The notes below the pieces were generated by a model. The model did no database searches. It saw nothing but the letters and a program-made list of their open reading frames with translations, and was not told where the DNA came from. The translations under genes and the position numbers were made by a program. DNA of 64,000 nt from Bacteroidota bacterium (GTDB lineage Bacteria; Bacteroidota; Bacteroidia; UKL13-3): positions 1-64,000 of the forward strand of contig JAIXWI010000019.1 of NCBI GenBank assembly GCA_027491355.1, read 5' to 3'. Positions within the stretch are counted from its first letter, which is position 1, and every line of letters begins with the position of its first letter. This document shows, one piece after another, positions 18,120-27,700 of this stretch.

Positions 18120-19229
18120 TTATGGTGTCACATTGATTTTTAATTGCACATCTGTTTCTGGTTGTTTTGGGTCATTGGTGATAATTTTGAATGATTTTTC
18201 ATCAACACCCACAATGTTTTTGAGATCCCACTTAACTTTTAAATTGGCTTTCTCTCCTTTTTTTAGCACCATTTTATCTATGGTTGGGTAAATACAATTG
18301 CATGAGCGTACCAAACGCTTAATAACTAAATCTCTTTTTCCTTTGTTGACCACTTGAAAAGTTCTCTCTGGGTATTCATAATAATGAACATCTCCAAAAT
18401 CAATGGCATTCTTCTCTAATTGGATTACAGGCGCCTTTTTAAAATCTGACTTGCTCAGTTTACTGAAATCTTGAAAAACGTCTGCATTCACATAAAACTT
18501 TTTAACAGGCAAGGTATCATCATTCGTATAAACCAAAATTTCTTGTTTGATTTGACCATAATCAGCAGGCTTAACAGGGTAAAAATTCACATATAAAGTT
18601 AAATCTGTGTAGGGCACCAACCTACTTGCATTCTTAGTGATGACAATATTTGCAGGGGCTTCAATTTTAGTAATTTCAAGTGTTTTTACCCCAATATTAA
18701 AGATACCAATATAAGAGGAATCATATCCAGAATCTGGTATTCTGCCAAAATTGAGCACATTGGTGTTGACTGCTATATTGCCATATTGGTATTTGTACAT
18801 CTCACCAACATCATTGCTATTGGGAATGACATAACCTGTAATTTTAAGCACACGTCCAGCAGGTGCTGTATTGGTAACCAATGTGATTTCTTTTGTAAAT
18901 GAACCTTGCCTACCAAGCGGCTGAAAAACAGCTTTAATGACTCCTTTTGCACCAGGTGCAATGGGCTCACGTGGCCATTGGGTAGAGGTACAACCACAAC
19001 TTGTTTTAACATCTTCAATAACAAGTGGAATGGTACCTGTATTGGTAAATTCAAAATCATGACTTACATATCCACCTCTTTCATTAATGTTCCCAAAATC
19101 CCATACCATTGAAGGGAAGACAACTTGTGCAACTTTAGGCTTTGTTTCCTGCACCTTAGCTTTTTTATTTTGTGCATTCAACACCAAACTAAGACAGGTA
19201 AAAACAATCAATAAATAACTTTTTTTCAT
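18120..19229 (-). CDS. DUF1573 secreted protein, two to three Ig-like modules
   Basis: 369 residues from the ATG at 19229, which is directly followed by a proper signal peptide (MKKSYLLIVFTCLSLVLNAQ). A TTG eight codons further up exists but would spoil the signal. The DUF1573 signature is seen in residues ~40-100: WDFGNI, a hydrophobic strand, then VKTSCGCTS and an F-x-PLGRQG-type turn. Similar DFG and CNC patterns recur near residue 280 (IDFGDVHYYEYPERTF, RSCNCIYPT). These are Ig-like folds of unknown role, exported to the periplasm or surface. No sorting domain is present. Confidence 0.85.
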   Translation of the reverse strand: MKKSYLLIVFTCLSLVLNAQNKKAKVQETKPKVAQVVFPSMVWDFGNINERGGYVSHDFEFTNTGTIPLVIEDVKTSCGCTSTQWPREPIAPGAKGVIKAVFQPLGRQGSFTKEITLVTNTAPAGRVLKITGYVIPNSNDVGEMYKYQYGNIAVNTNVLNFGRIPDSGYDSSYIGIFNIGVKTLEITKIEAPANIVITKNASRLVPYTDLTLYVNFYPVKPADYGQIKQEILVYTNDDTLPVKKFYVNADVFQDFSKLSKSDFKKAPVIQLEKNAIDFGDVHYYEYPERTFQVVNKGKRDLVIKRLVRSCNCIYPTIDKMVLKKGEKANLKVKWDLKNIVGVDEKSFKIITNDPKQPETDVQLKINVTP

Positions 19230-19304
19230 TGTAAATGATTTTATAAAAAACAACTTTTAAAGCAAAATTGTTTGGCAAAAATAAGCGCTATAGCTATATA
19301 ATCA

Positions 19305-20096
19305 CTATTTCTTCCATTCAAATTCATCTGCATCCAATGCAACGGGAAAGCGTGCTCTGTATGTTTGCATTTCTTTAGAAGAAAGCTTAGCAAAGAATAA
19401 ACCACCTTGGGTACCAGCATCAAGTAAATAGTTGCCATTGGGTTCTATTACGGCTGAATTACCTGAATGTTCTATTAAGTTTTCATCTGTACCAATTCTG
19501 TTCACACTTACAACATACGATTGGTTTTCTATAGCTCTGGCTCTTGTAAGCGTTTGCCAATGCTGATTTCTAATGGCTGGCCAATTGGCTACTACAATCA
19601 TTGCATCGTAATCAAATGTTGGCGTTCTTCTCATCCAAACTGGAAAACGTAAATCATAACAAACAAAACAAGCCAACTTCCATCCTTTTAATGAAACAAT
19701 TAATTGCTTGCTCCCTCTTTGGTAATGTTTGTTTTCTTCACCCATTCTAAACAAATGTGCCTTGTCGTAAAATTGAACTTCACCAGCTGGTGTAACCCAT
19801 AAAAAACGATTAAAATACTGCTGATCAACAACATACATGATACTTCCACAAATGACCGCTTGGTATTTTTGAGCCCATTTTTTCATTTGTAGCAAACAGG
19901 TTTCATTGCTTAATTCAGAGGCCAACAATTCTGGATGCATAGAAAAACCAGTGCTGAACATTTCTGGTAAAACAATTAAATCAACTTGATGTTGGATGGA
20001 TTGTAATTGGCCATCGAAATGATTCAAATTGGCGGCAATGTCTTCCCAATATAAACTCGTTTGTACCAAACAGATTGATAAATCTGGCTGCATCAT
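19305..20096 (-). CDS. Nitrilase-family omega-amidase (YafV-like)
   Basis: 263 residues. The nitrilase triad is present: E45 (LPEMFSTGFSM), K112 (YDKAHLFRMGEE) and C146 (VCYDLRFPVW). The phrase FYDKAHLFRMGEE and the length fit the YafV/omega-amidase branch, which hydrolyses 2-oxoglutaramate or 2-oxosuccinamate to the oxo-acid and ammonia. Its ATG directly abuts the TAA of the aminotransferase gene upstream. That pairing supports the function, because glutamine-using transaminases produce the amidase substrate. Confidence 0.88.
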   Translation of the reverse strand: MMQPDLSICLVQTSLYWEDIAANLNHFDGQLQSIQHQVDLIVLPEMFSTGFSMHPELLASELSNETCLLQMKKWAQKYQAVICGSIMYVVDQQYFNRFLWVTPAGEVQFYDKAHLFRMGEENKHYQRGSKQLIVSLKGWKLACFVCYDLRFPVWMRRTPTFDYDAMIVVANWPAIRNQHWQTLTRARAIENQSYVVSVNRIGTDENLIEHSGNSAVIEPNGNYLLDAGTQGGLFFAKLSSKEMQTYRARFPVALDADEFEWKK

Positions 20097-21251
20097 TTAT
20101 AGTTTCATTAATTTTTCTGCTGCTTTTTCAAGTGTTTCATTGCTTTTGGCAAAACAGAACCTCAATACATTGTTATCAGTTTTCATTTTATAAAAAACAG
20201 ATGTTGGAATAGACGCTATTTTATAATCTTTGGTAAGTCTGACTGCAAAATCAACATCTCTTTCTAAAGTAATTTTTGCATAGTTCAACAACTGAAAATA
20301 GGATCCTTTACAAGGTAAAACTTTAAAGTTTGAACTTTTTACCAATTTCTGAAAATAATCGCGTTTTTCTTGGTAAAAAGCACTTAACTCTAAGTAATGT
20401 GAAGCATCGTCTAAAAATGCAGCCATTGCATGTTGCATAGGAGTATTGGCACTGAATGCCATAAATTGATGTACTTTTCTGAATTCTTTTGTAAGTGCTT
20501 CAGGTCCTAAAACATAACCAAGCTTCCAGCCTGTAGTATGATATGTTTTACCAAATGAAGACACAATCAAACTGCGCTCAGCTAATTTGGGAAAACGAGC
20601 CACACTTTGGTGTTGGTAGCCATCAAATAAAATGTGTTCATATACTTCGTCGCTGAGAACAACCACATCTGTGTTGTCTAAAATTTTCTGCAATTGGAGC
20701 ATATCCTCAGCTTCTAAAATACTACCTGTAGGATTGTGTGGGGTATTGATGACAATCATTCGGGTTCTGAAATTGATTAATTTTTTTACCTCATTCCAAT
20801 CAACTTTATAATCGGGGTATTTCATTTCATAAAATACAGGTCTACCACCGTTCAATTCAATAGCTGGCACATAACTATCATAACAAGGCTCTAGCACAAC
20901 AACCTCATCACCTTCTGACACTATTGCACTGATTGCAGCATACAAAGCATGTGTTCCTCCTGGAACTACGGTAATTTCTTTTTCCGGATGGTAAACAGCT
21001 CCGTACAAGCTTTCAGTTTTGGCAGCAATTTTCTCTCTCAAACTCATTACTCCGGGCATTGGAGCATACTGGTTAAATCCTGCTTTCATGGCATTGGTAA
21101 CCAAATCTACAAGAGAGGGATGACAGTTAAAATCTGGGAATCCTTGCGCAAGATTGATGGCTTGTTGTTCATTTGCCAAAGCACTCATTACCGAGAAAAT
21201 GGTGGTACCAATTCCTGGAAGTTTACTTTTTATAGATCCTGAAAATTGCAT
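20097..21251 (-). CDS. PLP aminotransferase, methionine/glutamine type (YbdL-like)
   Basis: 384 residues, fold-type I aminotransferase. K235 in SSFGKTYHTTGWKLGY forms the Schiff base. D201 and Y204 (LSDEVYEH) bind the cofactor, and NTPHNPTG is the class I signature. The opening (SKLPGIGTTIFSVMSALAN...INLAQGFPDF) is typical of the kynurenine/glutamine transaminase K and YbdL methionine aminotransferase group. With the adjacent omega-amidase it would regenerate methionine from 4-methylthio-2-oxobutyrate using glutamine and pull the reaction forward. Kynurenine or aromatic substrates are possible too. Confidence 0.88.
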   Translation of the reverse strand: MQFSGSIKSKLPGIGTTIFSVMSALANEQQAINLAQGFPDFNCHPSLVDLVTNAMKAGFNQYAPMPGVMSLREKIAAKTESLYGAVYHPEKEITVVPGGTHALYAAISAIVSEGDEVVVLEPCYDSYVPAIELNGGRPVFYEMKYPDYKVDWNEVKKLINFRTRMIVINTPHNPTGSILEAEDMLQLQKILDNTDVVVLSDEVYEHILFDGYQHQSVARFPKLAERSLIVSSFGKTYHTTGWKLGYVLGPEALTKEFRKVHQFMAFSANTPMQHAMAAFLDDASHYLELSAFYQEKRDYFQKLVKSSNFKVLPCKGSYFQLLNYAKITLERDVDFAVRLTKDYKIASIPTSVFYKMKTDNNVLRFCFAKSNETLEKAAEKLMKL

Positions 21252-21443
21252 AGTTTATTCTGAAAGTATCCCAACATTAATAAATGCCTATCAATAGTTG
21301 TAAACACTTTATTAAACTTACTGGTTATTTGGGTTTTAATTTTAAAAAATAACTTATAAATGAAAGTCAAAGTACTAAATTAAGGGGCCTGTAGTTTGAA
21401 TTGTGCTACGTTTTGAGTAAAATCGAATCAAAAACAGCACAAC

Positions 21444-22298
21444 ATGTACCTAATTGCAGATAGCGGATCAACCAAAACAGATTGGTGTTTAACAGATACC
21501 AATGGAACTCAAAACCATATATACCATACCATAGGCTACAATCCTTACTTTATAGACACTGAGGCCATTTATTATTCTTTGTCAGAAAATTTATTGAAAA
21601 ACCTAGACGCTTCATTGGTTACTAAAGTATATTTTTACGGTGCAGGATGTAGCACTCCTGAAAAAAAGGATATTGTCAGAAAAGCTTTGTCAAGGTGCTT
21701 TCCAAGTGCAAATGAAATTTTTGTAGGTCATGATTTATTAGCAACAGCAAGAGCCTTATTAGGAAAAAACGAAGGTTTTGCTGCTATTTTAGGAACTGGA
21801 TGCAACACCTGTATTTATGATGGCGATGATGTTTCTTTGAACATAGATTCTTTAGGCTATTTGCTCGGAGATGAAGGCAGTGGAAGCTACATTGGAAAAA
21901 AAATTGTACGCGATTTTATGAGAGGTCGTTTGGAACCAGAATTACAAGCACGGTTCAAAGAGCGCTTCCAAATTACTGACAACGAGCAAATTTTTCATAC
22001 ACTCTATACCACTCAATTTCCGAACAGATACTTGGCCAGCTTCTGCAAATTTGCTGATGAATATGTTACACACCCATACATCAAAAATAAAGTAAGAGAC
22101 GGCTTCAGAGATTTCTTTAAGAATTTGGTAAGTAAATATCCAAACTACAAAGCTTATGAATTCAATTGTGTAGGATCTGTTGGATTTGTATTCAAAGAGA
22201 TTTTAGAAGAAGTAGCCATTAGTTTTGACATGAAAATAGGACGTGTCATTAAATCTCCATTAGAAGACTTGGTTAAATTCCATTTAGAAAAAGCTTAG
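21444..22298 (+). CDS. BadF/BcrA-type ATPase family, probable amino-sugar kinase
   Basis: 284 residues of the ASKHA fold. The N-terminal phosphate-1 loop is ADSGSTKTDW (residues 5-14), a second glycine-rich loop is AAILGTGCNTCIYDG, and GYLLGDEGSGSYIGK matches the signature of Bacteroidota N-acetylglucosamine/glucosamine kinases. Such kinases phosphorylate amino sugars during cell-wall or chitin recycling in the cytoplasm. The gene stands alone on the plus strand, 192 bp from the divergent aminotransferase, and its last 4 bp overlap the 3' end of the DUF2079 gene. Confidence 0.8.
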   Translation: MYLIADSGSTKTDWCLTDTNGTQNHIYHTIGYNPYFIDTEAIYYSLSENLLKNLDASLVTKVYFYGAGCSTPEKKDIVRKALSRCFPSANEIFVGHDLLATARALLGKNEGFAAILGTGCNTCIYDGDDVSLNIDSLGYLLGDEGSGSYIGKKIVRDFMRGRLEPELQARFKERFQITDNEQIFHTLYTTQFPNRYLASFCKFADEYVTHPYIKNKVRDGFRDFFKNLVSKYPNYKAYEFNCVGSVGFVFKEILEEVAISFDMKIGRVIKSPLEDLVKFHLEKA

Positions 22299-23779
22299 TT
22301 TTTAATTGTTTGCTTTTTGAACAAAGTGAAAGTTTCATTGGTCGAAATTATTTCGTAGCCAAGAGAATCTTTACTTTTAAAATTGAACAAATGCCTCAAA
22401 TAAGTTTCAGTGGCAATTGGATAGGTATCTTGAGTTTCATTTTGAAGTAAAAGATAATTTGCTTGCATACAATTGGGAAACAAATAAATTTCGGCCCTGT
22501 CACAAAAATGTGGCACTAAGCTAGAATTAGTACTCAAAGAAACATTGGCTGGAATTTGTTTTTTAATGGCTTCAACATCTGCAATGGGTAACAATGATTT
22601 GTAGTGTACAGGCAGCAAATAGTTTTCCTTAACCTGATCATACCAAATGCTTTTTCTATCAAACAAAACAATGGCACTTACAATAAATGTAGAAACAAAC
22701 AATACCAAAGCAATCATTTGCCTTGTTTGTATTGTTTTAAACTTGCATACAAACAATATGGCCAACAAAGATAGCAAAGGAGCAAACTCTACATTGTAAT
22801 GGTAATTTATTCCCCAAAACACAACCTCTTTGTTCCATAACTTTTGAGCCAATAATGGCAAGAATGCTACTATAAAAACTGGATTTGCGTAGGTGGTCCA
22901 AAATCCAGATAACAACAGTACAATCCATAATTCCCACTTTATGTTTTCTAAATCATCCGGTTGCACATGACTTTTAAAAAACAATTCAATCATTTGTAAT
23001 GGATGAGTAATGACATGCTTAACAATTGTGGTTAAATCATTCCCTAAATGGCTGTACCTGTTTAATTGCTGAAAGCGATGAGTAGGATCCAATTCAGGCA
23101 TGATGATTGCCGTTGCCAAGTAAAAATAACTTATAGAAATAAGCATCAACATCAGTGTAAGCCAAGACATTTTTTTAACTTGATGAGCGGCTATTGTCAA
23201 AACAGGCAATAAAAAAAACAACCATATTGCCATGTTTTCTTTGCATATCAAAATTCCTAGTGAACCTAAAACAATTCCAGTTCTATTGGCTTTTAAATAT
23301 GACCAATATAAAAAAGGCACCCAGCAAGCTGCTATTGTGTTTTCATGGTAACCATCTGCAATTGCTCCTATCCAAGCCCAACACATGTAAAACTGTAATA
23401 CAATTAAAATTGCACTGGTGTTAGATAACTGATAATGCTTTGCAATTAATTGTAAACAGTAACCTGCAAAAACTATAAAAAGAGACTGAAAAATAAACAA
23501 GGTATAAAAACCAAACAGGTAATAAAAAGGCGATAGCAAAGGCACCCACAAACTCAAATGTAAAGATAAATAGGGAGCATTCGGCTGACCTATCAGCAAC
23601 GTACATTCCGCATTGTTTAAATGAGCATATCCGTACAATGCCTGATTGGCAATACCTTGATCTAAGGCAGGCAGTCTGAAATTTGAATAATTGATTGCGG
23701 ATAAACTCAAAAAAAAAGCAAAGAACAAGCCATGTACAATCCATGATTTGTGCTTTGCATTGATGAATTCTAGAACCAT
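22295..23779 (-). CDS. DUF2079 polytopic membrane protein
   Basis: 494 residues with about ten or more membrane segments. The first (~15-30) is followed by a large periplasmic loop with DQGIANQALYGYAHL, a pattern typical of DUF2079 proteins. These resemble GT-C glycosyltransferases and are often placed near envelope genes, but no reaction is established. A short soluble tail (~400-494) ends the protein. It starts five bases after the 2OG-oxygenase stop on the same strand, so co-transcription is likely, and it converges on the sugar-kinase gene with a 4-bp overlap. Confidence 0.8.
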   Translation of the reverse strand: MVLEFINAKHKSWIVHGLFFAFFLSLSAINYSNFRLPALDQGIANQALYGYAHLNNAECTLLIGQPNAPYLSLHLSLWVPLLSPFYYLFGFYTLFIFQSLFIVFAGYCLQLIAKHYQLSNTSAILIVLQFYMCWAWIGAIADGYHENTIAACWVPFLYWSYLKANRTGIVLGSLGILICKENMAIWLFFLLPVLTIAAHQVKKMSWLTLMLMLISISYFYLATAIIMPELDPTHRFQQLNRYSHLGNDLTTIVKHVITHPLQMIELFFKSHVQPDDLENIKWELWIVLLLSGFWTTYANPVFIVAFLPLLAQKLWNKEVVFWGINYHYNVEFAPLLSLLAILFVCKFKTIQTRQMIALVLFVSTFIVSAIVLFDRKSIWYDQVKENYLLPVHYKSLLPIADVEAIKKQIPANVSLSTNSSLVPHFCDRAEIYLFPNCMQANYLLLQNETQDTYPIATETYLRHLFNFKSKDSLGYEIISTNETFTLFKKQTIKN

Positions 23780-23784
23780 GAAAT

Positions 23785-24723
23785 TTATTTCAGTCCAATC
23801 TCCCTCAATCGTTCTTCGAGATAAGCGCCTGCGGTAATAGGTTGGTATTGGAGTGGATTTTTGTCAGTTACACAATTGTCCAAACAATCTAAACGCATTT
23901 CACTTCTTGGATGTAAAAAGAATGGGATTGAAAAACGTGAGGTATGCCATTTTTCTCTAGGAGGATTGATAACCCGATGCGTTGTACTCTTCAACACATT
24001 GTTTGTTAGGCGTTGCAACATGTCTCCAACATTGACTACCAGTTGCTCTGGCAACGCTGTAATGTTAACCCATTCCCCTTGTTTGTTTAAAACTTGTAAA
24101 CCTTCTGCACTAGCTCCCATTAGCAGGGTAATTAAGTTGATATCTTCATGCTCAGCAGCTCTGACAGCAGACTTTGGTTCACTGGTAATTGGTGGGTAAT
24201 GTATGGGTCTTAAGATGCTGTTTCCATGAAAAATATTCTTATCAAAATAGTCTTCATCTAAATGTAAATACAAAGCAATAGCTCTGAGCATATACCTTCC
24301 TGTTTCTTCTAAATCTTTGTAGGCTTGCAAACCCAACTGACCAAACTGTGGCAATTCATTGACCATGATATTCTGAGGGTACTCGCTTTTAATTGGATCA
24401 TCCCCTACTACTTCTTGACCAAAATGCCAAAATTCTTTCAAATCGCCTTCATTTCTGCCTTTTGCATGTTCTTTACCAAAACTGGTATACCCTCTTTGAC
24501 CTGCTAAACCTGGAATTTCGTATTTACGTTTTGTAGCATCATCCAAAGAAAAAAATGCTTGACATGCTGCATACAAGTCATTGCTTGTTTGTTCTGCTAA
24601 AAAATGACCTTTAACGGCAACAAATCCAATGTCTTCATAAGCGCTACCCAAAGCTTCAACGAAGGCGCTTTTTTTGGCAGGGTCGTTGCTTAAAAAATCT
24701 GTTAAATCTACTGAAGGAATCAT
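23785..24723 (-). CDS. Isopenicillin-N-synthase-like 2OG-Fe(II) oxygenase
   Basis: 312 residues. The N-terminal DIOX_N part includes DIGFVAVKGH and GQRGYTSFGKEHAKG. The iron ligands are H192, D194 (EHEDINLITLL) and H249 (STTHRVINPP), and the 2-oxoglutarate anchor is R263-x-S265 (SRFSIPFFL). The fold oxidises small molecules with 2-oxoglutarate or oxygen; the substrate cannot be read from the sequence. Bacteroidota carry this family widely without any beta-lactam pathway, and none is seen here. It shares a transcript with the DUF2079 gene downstream. Confidence 0.87.
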   Translation of the reverse strand: MIPSVDLTDFLSNDPAKKSAFVEALGSAYEDIGFVAVKGHFLAEQTSNDLYAACQAFFSLDDATKRKYEIPGLAGQRGYTSFGKEHAKGRNEGDLKEFWHFGQEVVGDDPIKSEYPQNIMVNELPQFGQLGLQAYKDLEETGRYMLRAIALYLHLDEDYFDKNIFHGNSILRPIHYPPITSEPKSAVRAAEHEDINLITLLMGASAEGLQVLNKQGEWVNITALPEQLVVNVGDMLQRLTNNVLKSTTHRVINPPREKWHTSRFSIPFFLHPRSEMRLDCLDNCVTDKNPLQYQPITAGAYLEERLREIGLK

Positions 24724-24769
24724 ATTTTTTGTGAATATAATATAAAGTTGAAATCAAAAAAATCGATTT

Positions 24770-27700
24770 CTATTGAAATTTAAAGGTATTCGATTTTTTA
24801 AATAAATCTATCAAATGATCAAATTCTTTTCTGTAAAACAACCCTACACCTGAAGTAGTAATGTTGCGACTGTATATTAAATCAAAACCCATTTTATTAA
24901 ACACCTTTGCCTTGAGGTTTCCATTCTTTTTAAAATTATAAGTTGCTGCAAAATTGTTTTGAGAGTTATCTGTAGCAAATGAACCTTGAAGTTCAAGTCG
25001 GTTATCTAAAAATCGTCTTGAAGCTGAAAGTAAAGCAGCCCTGCCTCTTGTAGGATCTGTTGCATTGAGCATGTCTACAGTTAAGTCTATTTCTGGATCA
25101 AGCTTACTCAATAAACTTGCTGCCTGTTTAGAAAGCAAATCCGAAACTGTTTGTGAGCTCAAAGATCCAGCTAAATTATTGCTTGAGTTGTTAATAGGAA
25201 TAAATTTTCCAGATATGAGTAAAAACACAATTTGCTGCGTCATCAATTCTGGTTCCTTTCTGAAATTACTCAAAACAGCATTCAGCTCAGAAGCTGATGA
25301 ACCATTTAAATTGTTTTGCATATCAGGGAAATTCAAATCAAAACCAATATTTGGCTTATCAACCGTACCCTTTATTTGTATCAAACATTCTACTGGAACC
25401 CTTCCATTAGGATCCGCTGCGGCTGATGTATTTACCAACTCGCCAATTGTTGTTCTTAGTTTGTACACACCCAATATATCAAGTTTACCAGTCATTGGGT
25501 CTCCATCCCATTCAATGGTACTGCCTTGTTTTAAATTGAACTTTTTAGCAACCACATTCATGGCACTTAAACGGTACTCGCCCTCCGTTAACTCATATTT
25601 ACCATTTAAAAAGAAATTACCTTGTGGGGTATAATTCAACAATAAATTACCTCTACCTTTGGCCTTAATCACATCATCAGTTTGGTCGCCAAAAACCAAT
25701 TGAGCCTCAGCATCTGGTGTTGCCTCAACGGCCAGCCTAATACCAAAACCGAATGGAATATGCTTTACTTGTACTTGATCTTCATACGTTGTATCTCTTG
25801 AAGTGAAATGCAAGAAATTTTCACCATTTTCTGATTCACCTCCAAACGGATTGATGACTAACTGTGAATTTTTATCAGTAACCGCTTTAACATCCATCAT
25901 GACATTATTTGTATTCCCGGTTATGCTTGCATTTCCAGTTGCATAGACATTGCCATAAAACAAACTATTGTCATTTGCCGTTGTGCTTAAACATTGAAAC
26001 TTTTCGAACTCATTGATTTGAATGTCATATTGCCATTGACTAAATCCATTAAATTTAACACCTCCGCTCACCAGTGCAAATTGTTTGTTTTTGTCTTGAA
26101 TTTTAAATGGTTTGAATGAAATGGTTTGTTGATTGAAATTCAACAATGCTTTAGGAATTTGATAAGTGGTTTGTAAAAAATCAATTTTAAACTTAGCATC
26201 TGAAAGTTCGAGTTGCCCTGTTAATTTTGGCTTTTGAATTGTACCTGTTAATTGCGCATTTAAGTCTGCTGTTCCATCAAAAATGCTCACATATCCTTTC
26301 ATAAAAGATTGAAACGGACGGATAGGCGAATTGCTAAAACTCATATTAAAATCAATGGCATCTGTTTGTAAATTTAATTTACCTATGGCTTTTAAATTTT
26401 TAAACTTACCAGACTTTGAAGCTAAACTCAATAACAACTCGTGTTCATTTTCGCCATATGCTGTATTGAGAAAAACATCTCCTATTGAATCTTTGTCAAT
26501 TGTAAAAGATGTTAATTCTAAATCGCCCAAAAACAAATCATGGTTTTCTTGATGTTTGACAGACAGCAGGCCATTTATTAAACCTCCCATTTCTAAATTT
26601 AACCAAGGGATAAACGGTGTAATGCCATTTATTTTCACATCATTGAACTTAACTACAATGTTTTTTGCTGGTTGAGCAAATGCATAAAAACCGTCAATTG
26701 CAATCAATTGTGACTGATTATTAAAAATGAGCTGATTAAAAGTTACATTTTCATTACCAATAACAATGGATGCAAATTTATTGAGTTGCCATAATGCTGA
26801 ACCTTTCCAAAATTTACCAGATTGGTTATGCAACTGAACGATTTGGTTTGGTTCGAAAACAATTTTTTGGTTGAAATCAAAACTTAATAATCCTGAAGAA
26901 TCAGTTGCATTGAGATACAAATCCCCATTTTTTTGGTTGGCATTGAGTCCAAAATCCCCTTTGCCAATGAGCAAAGAATCTTTGTTGCCTATAAAATTAA
27001 AACCTCCCTCTAATTGAATACCTTTGGCAGGAGAGCTCATGATGTTTAAACTTGCCTTCTTAACAGTCAAATCGTTGTATACAAACTTCCCTACATTACC
27101 ATTCAACTGTATTTTTTTATCAGACTCGTTTATAGAAGCATCTAACTTCAGCTGACTGACTTCAATAGCATCAGTAAAAAAAGGCAAAATATTATTCGCA
27201 CTTTTAACTGATACCTGTAATTTGAACTGCTCTTTTACTTGAAGGCATTGTGGATATTGCTTAAAGTAATTGGGTACAATTTCTGACAATAAATTACTGA
27301 TCTGTTTTTGTAAATAATCAAAATCAAATTGACCTTCAATTTTTGCATTTACATCGTCACTTTTAACAACAATTGATTTTTCAGCACCTTGCGTAGAGGT
27401 CAATTCAAAATGGTTCAACTGATACAATTTCTGTGCCCGCTCATAATGAATCTTTTTCAACTGAATGGTTCCATTGTTTTCATCTAAATCTTTGAAATGA
27501 AAATCTGCTTTTGCTTCAAAACCTAGGTGTTTAACTGATTGATACAAGTTTAAGCCATCCAAATTAACACTTTTAACATGTGCATTTAAGCCAAGATATT
27601 TGTAAGAACCCGTTAACTTTAATGAGGATTGTGCTGTAACATCTATACATGAATCTAAAACACGAATGTCTAAATCTAATTGATCTTTAAAAGATTTACC

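Noticed and set aside
23785..24723. Beta-lactam (isopenicillin) biosynthesis
   Set aside because: The oxygenase only shares the fold; no ACV synthetase or other pathway gene is nearby.
25065..25634. A 189-codon plus-strand frame
   Set aside because: It is fully antisense to the conserved C-terminal domain of the TamB-like gene and has no family likeness.
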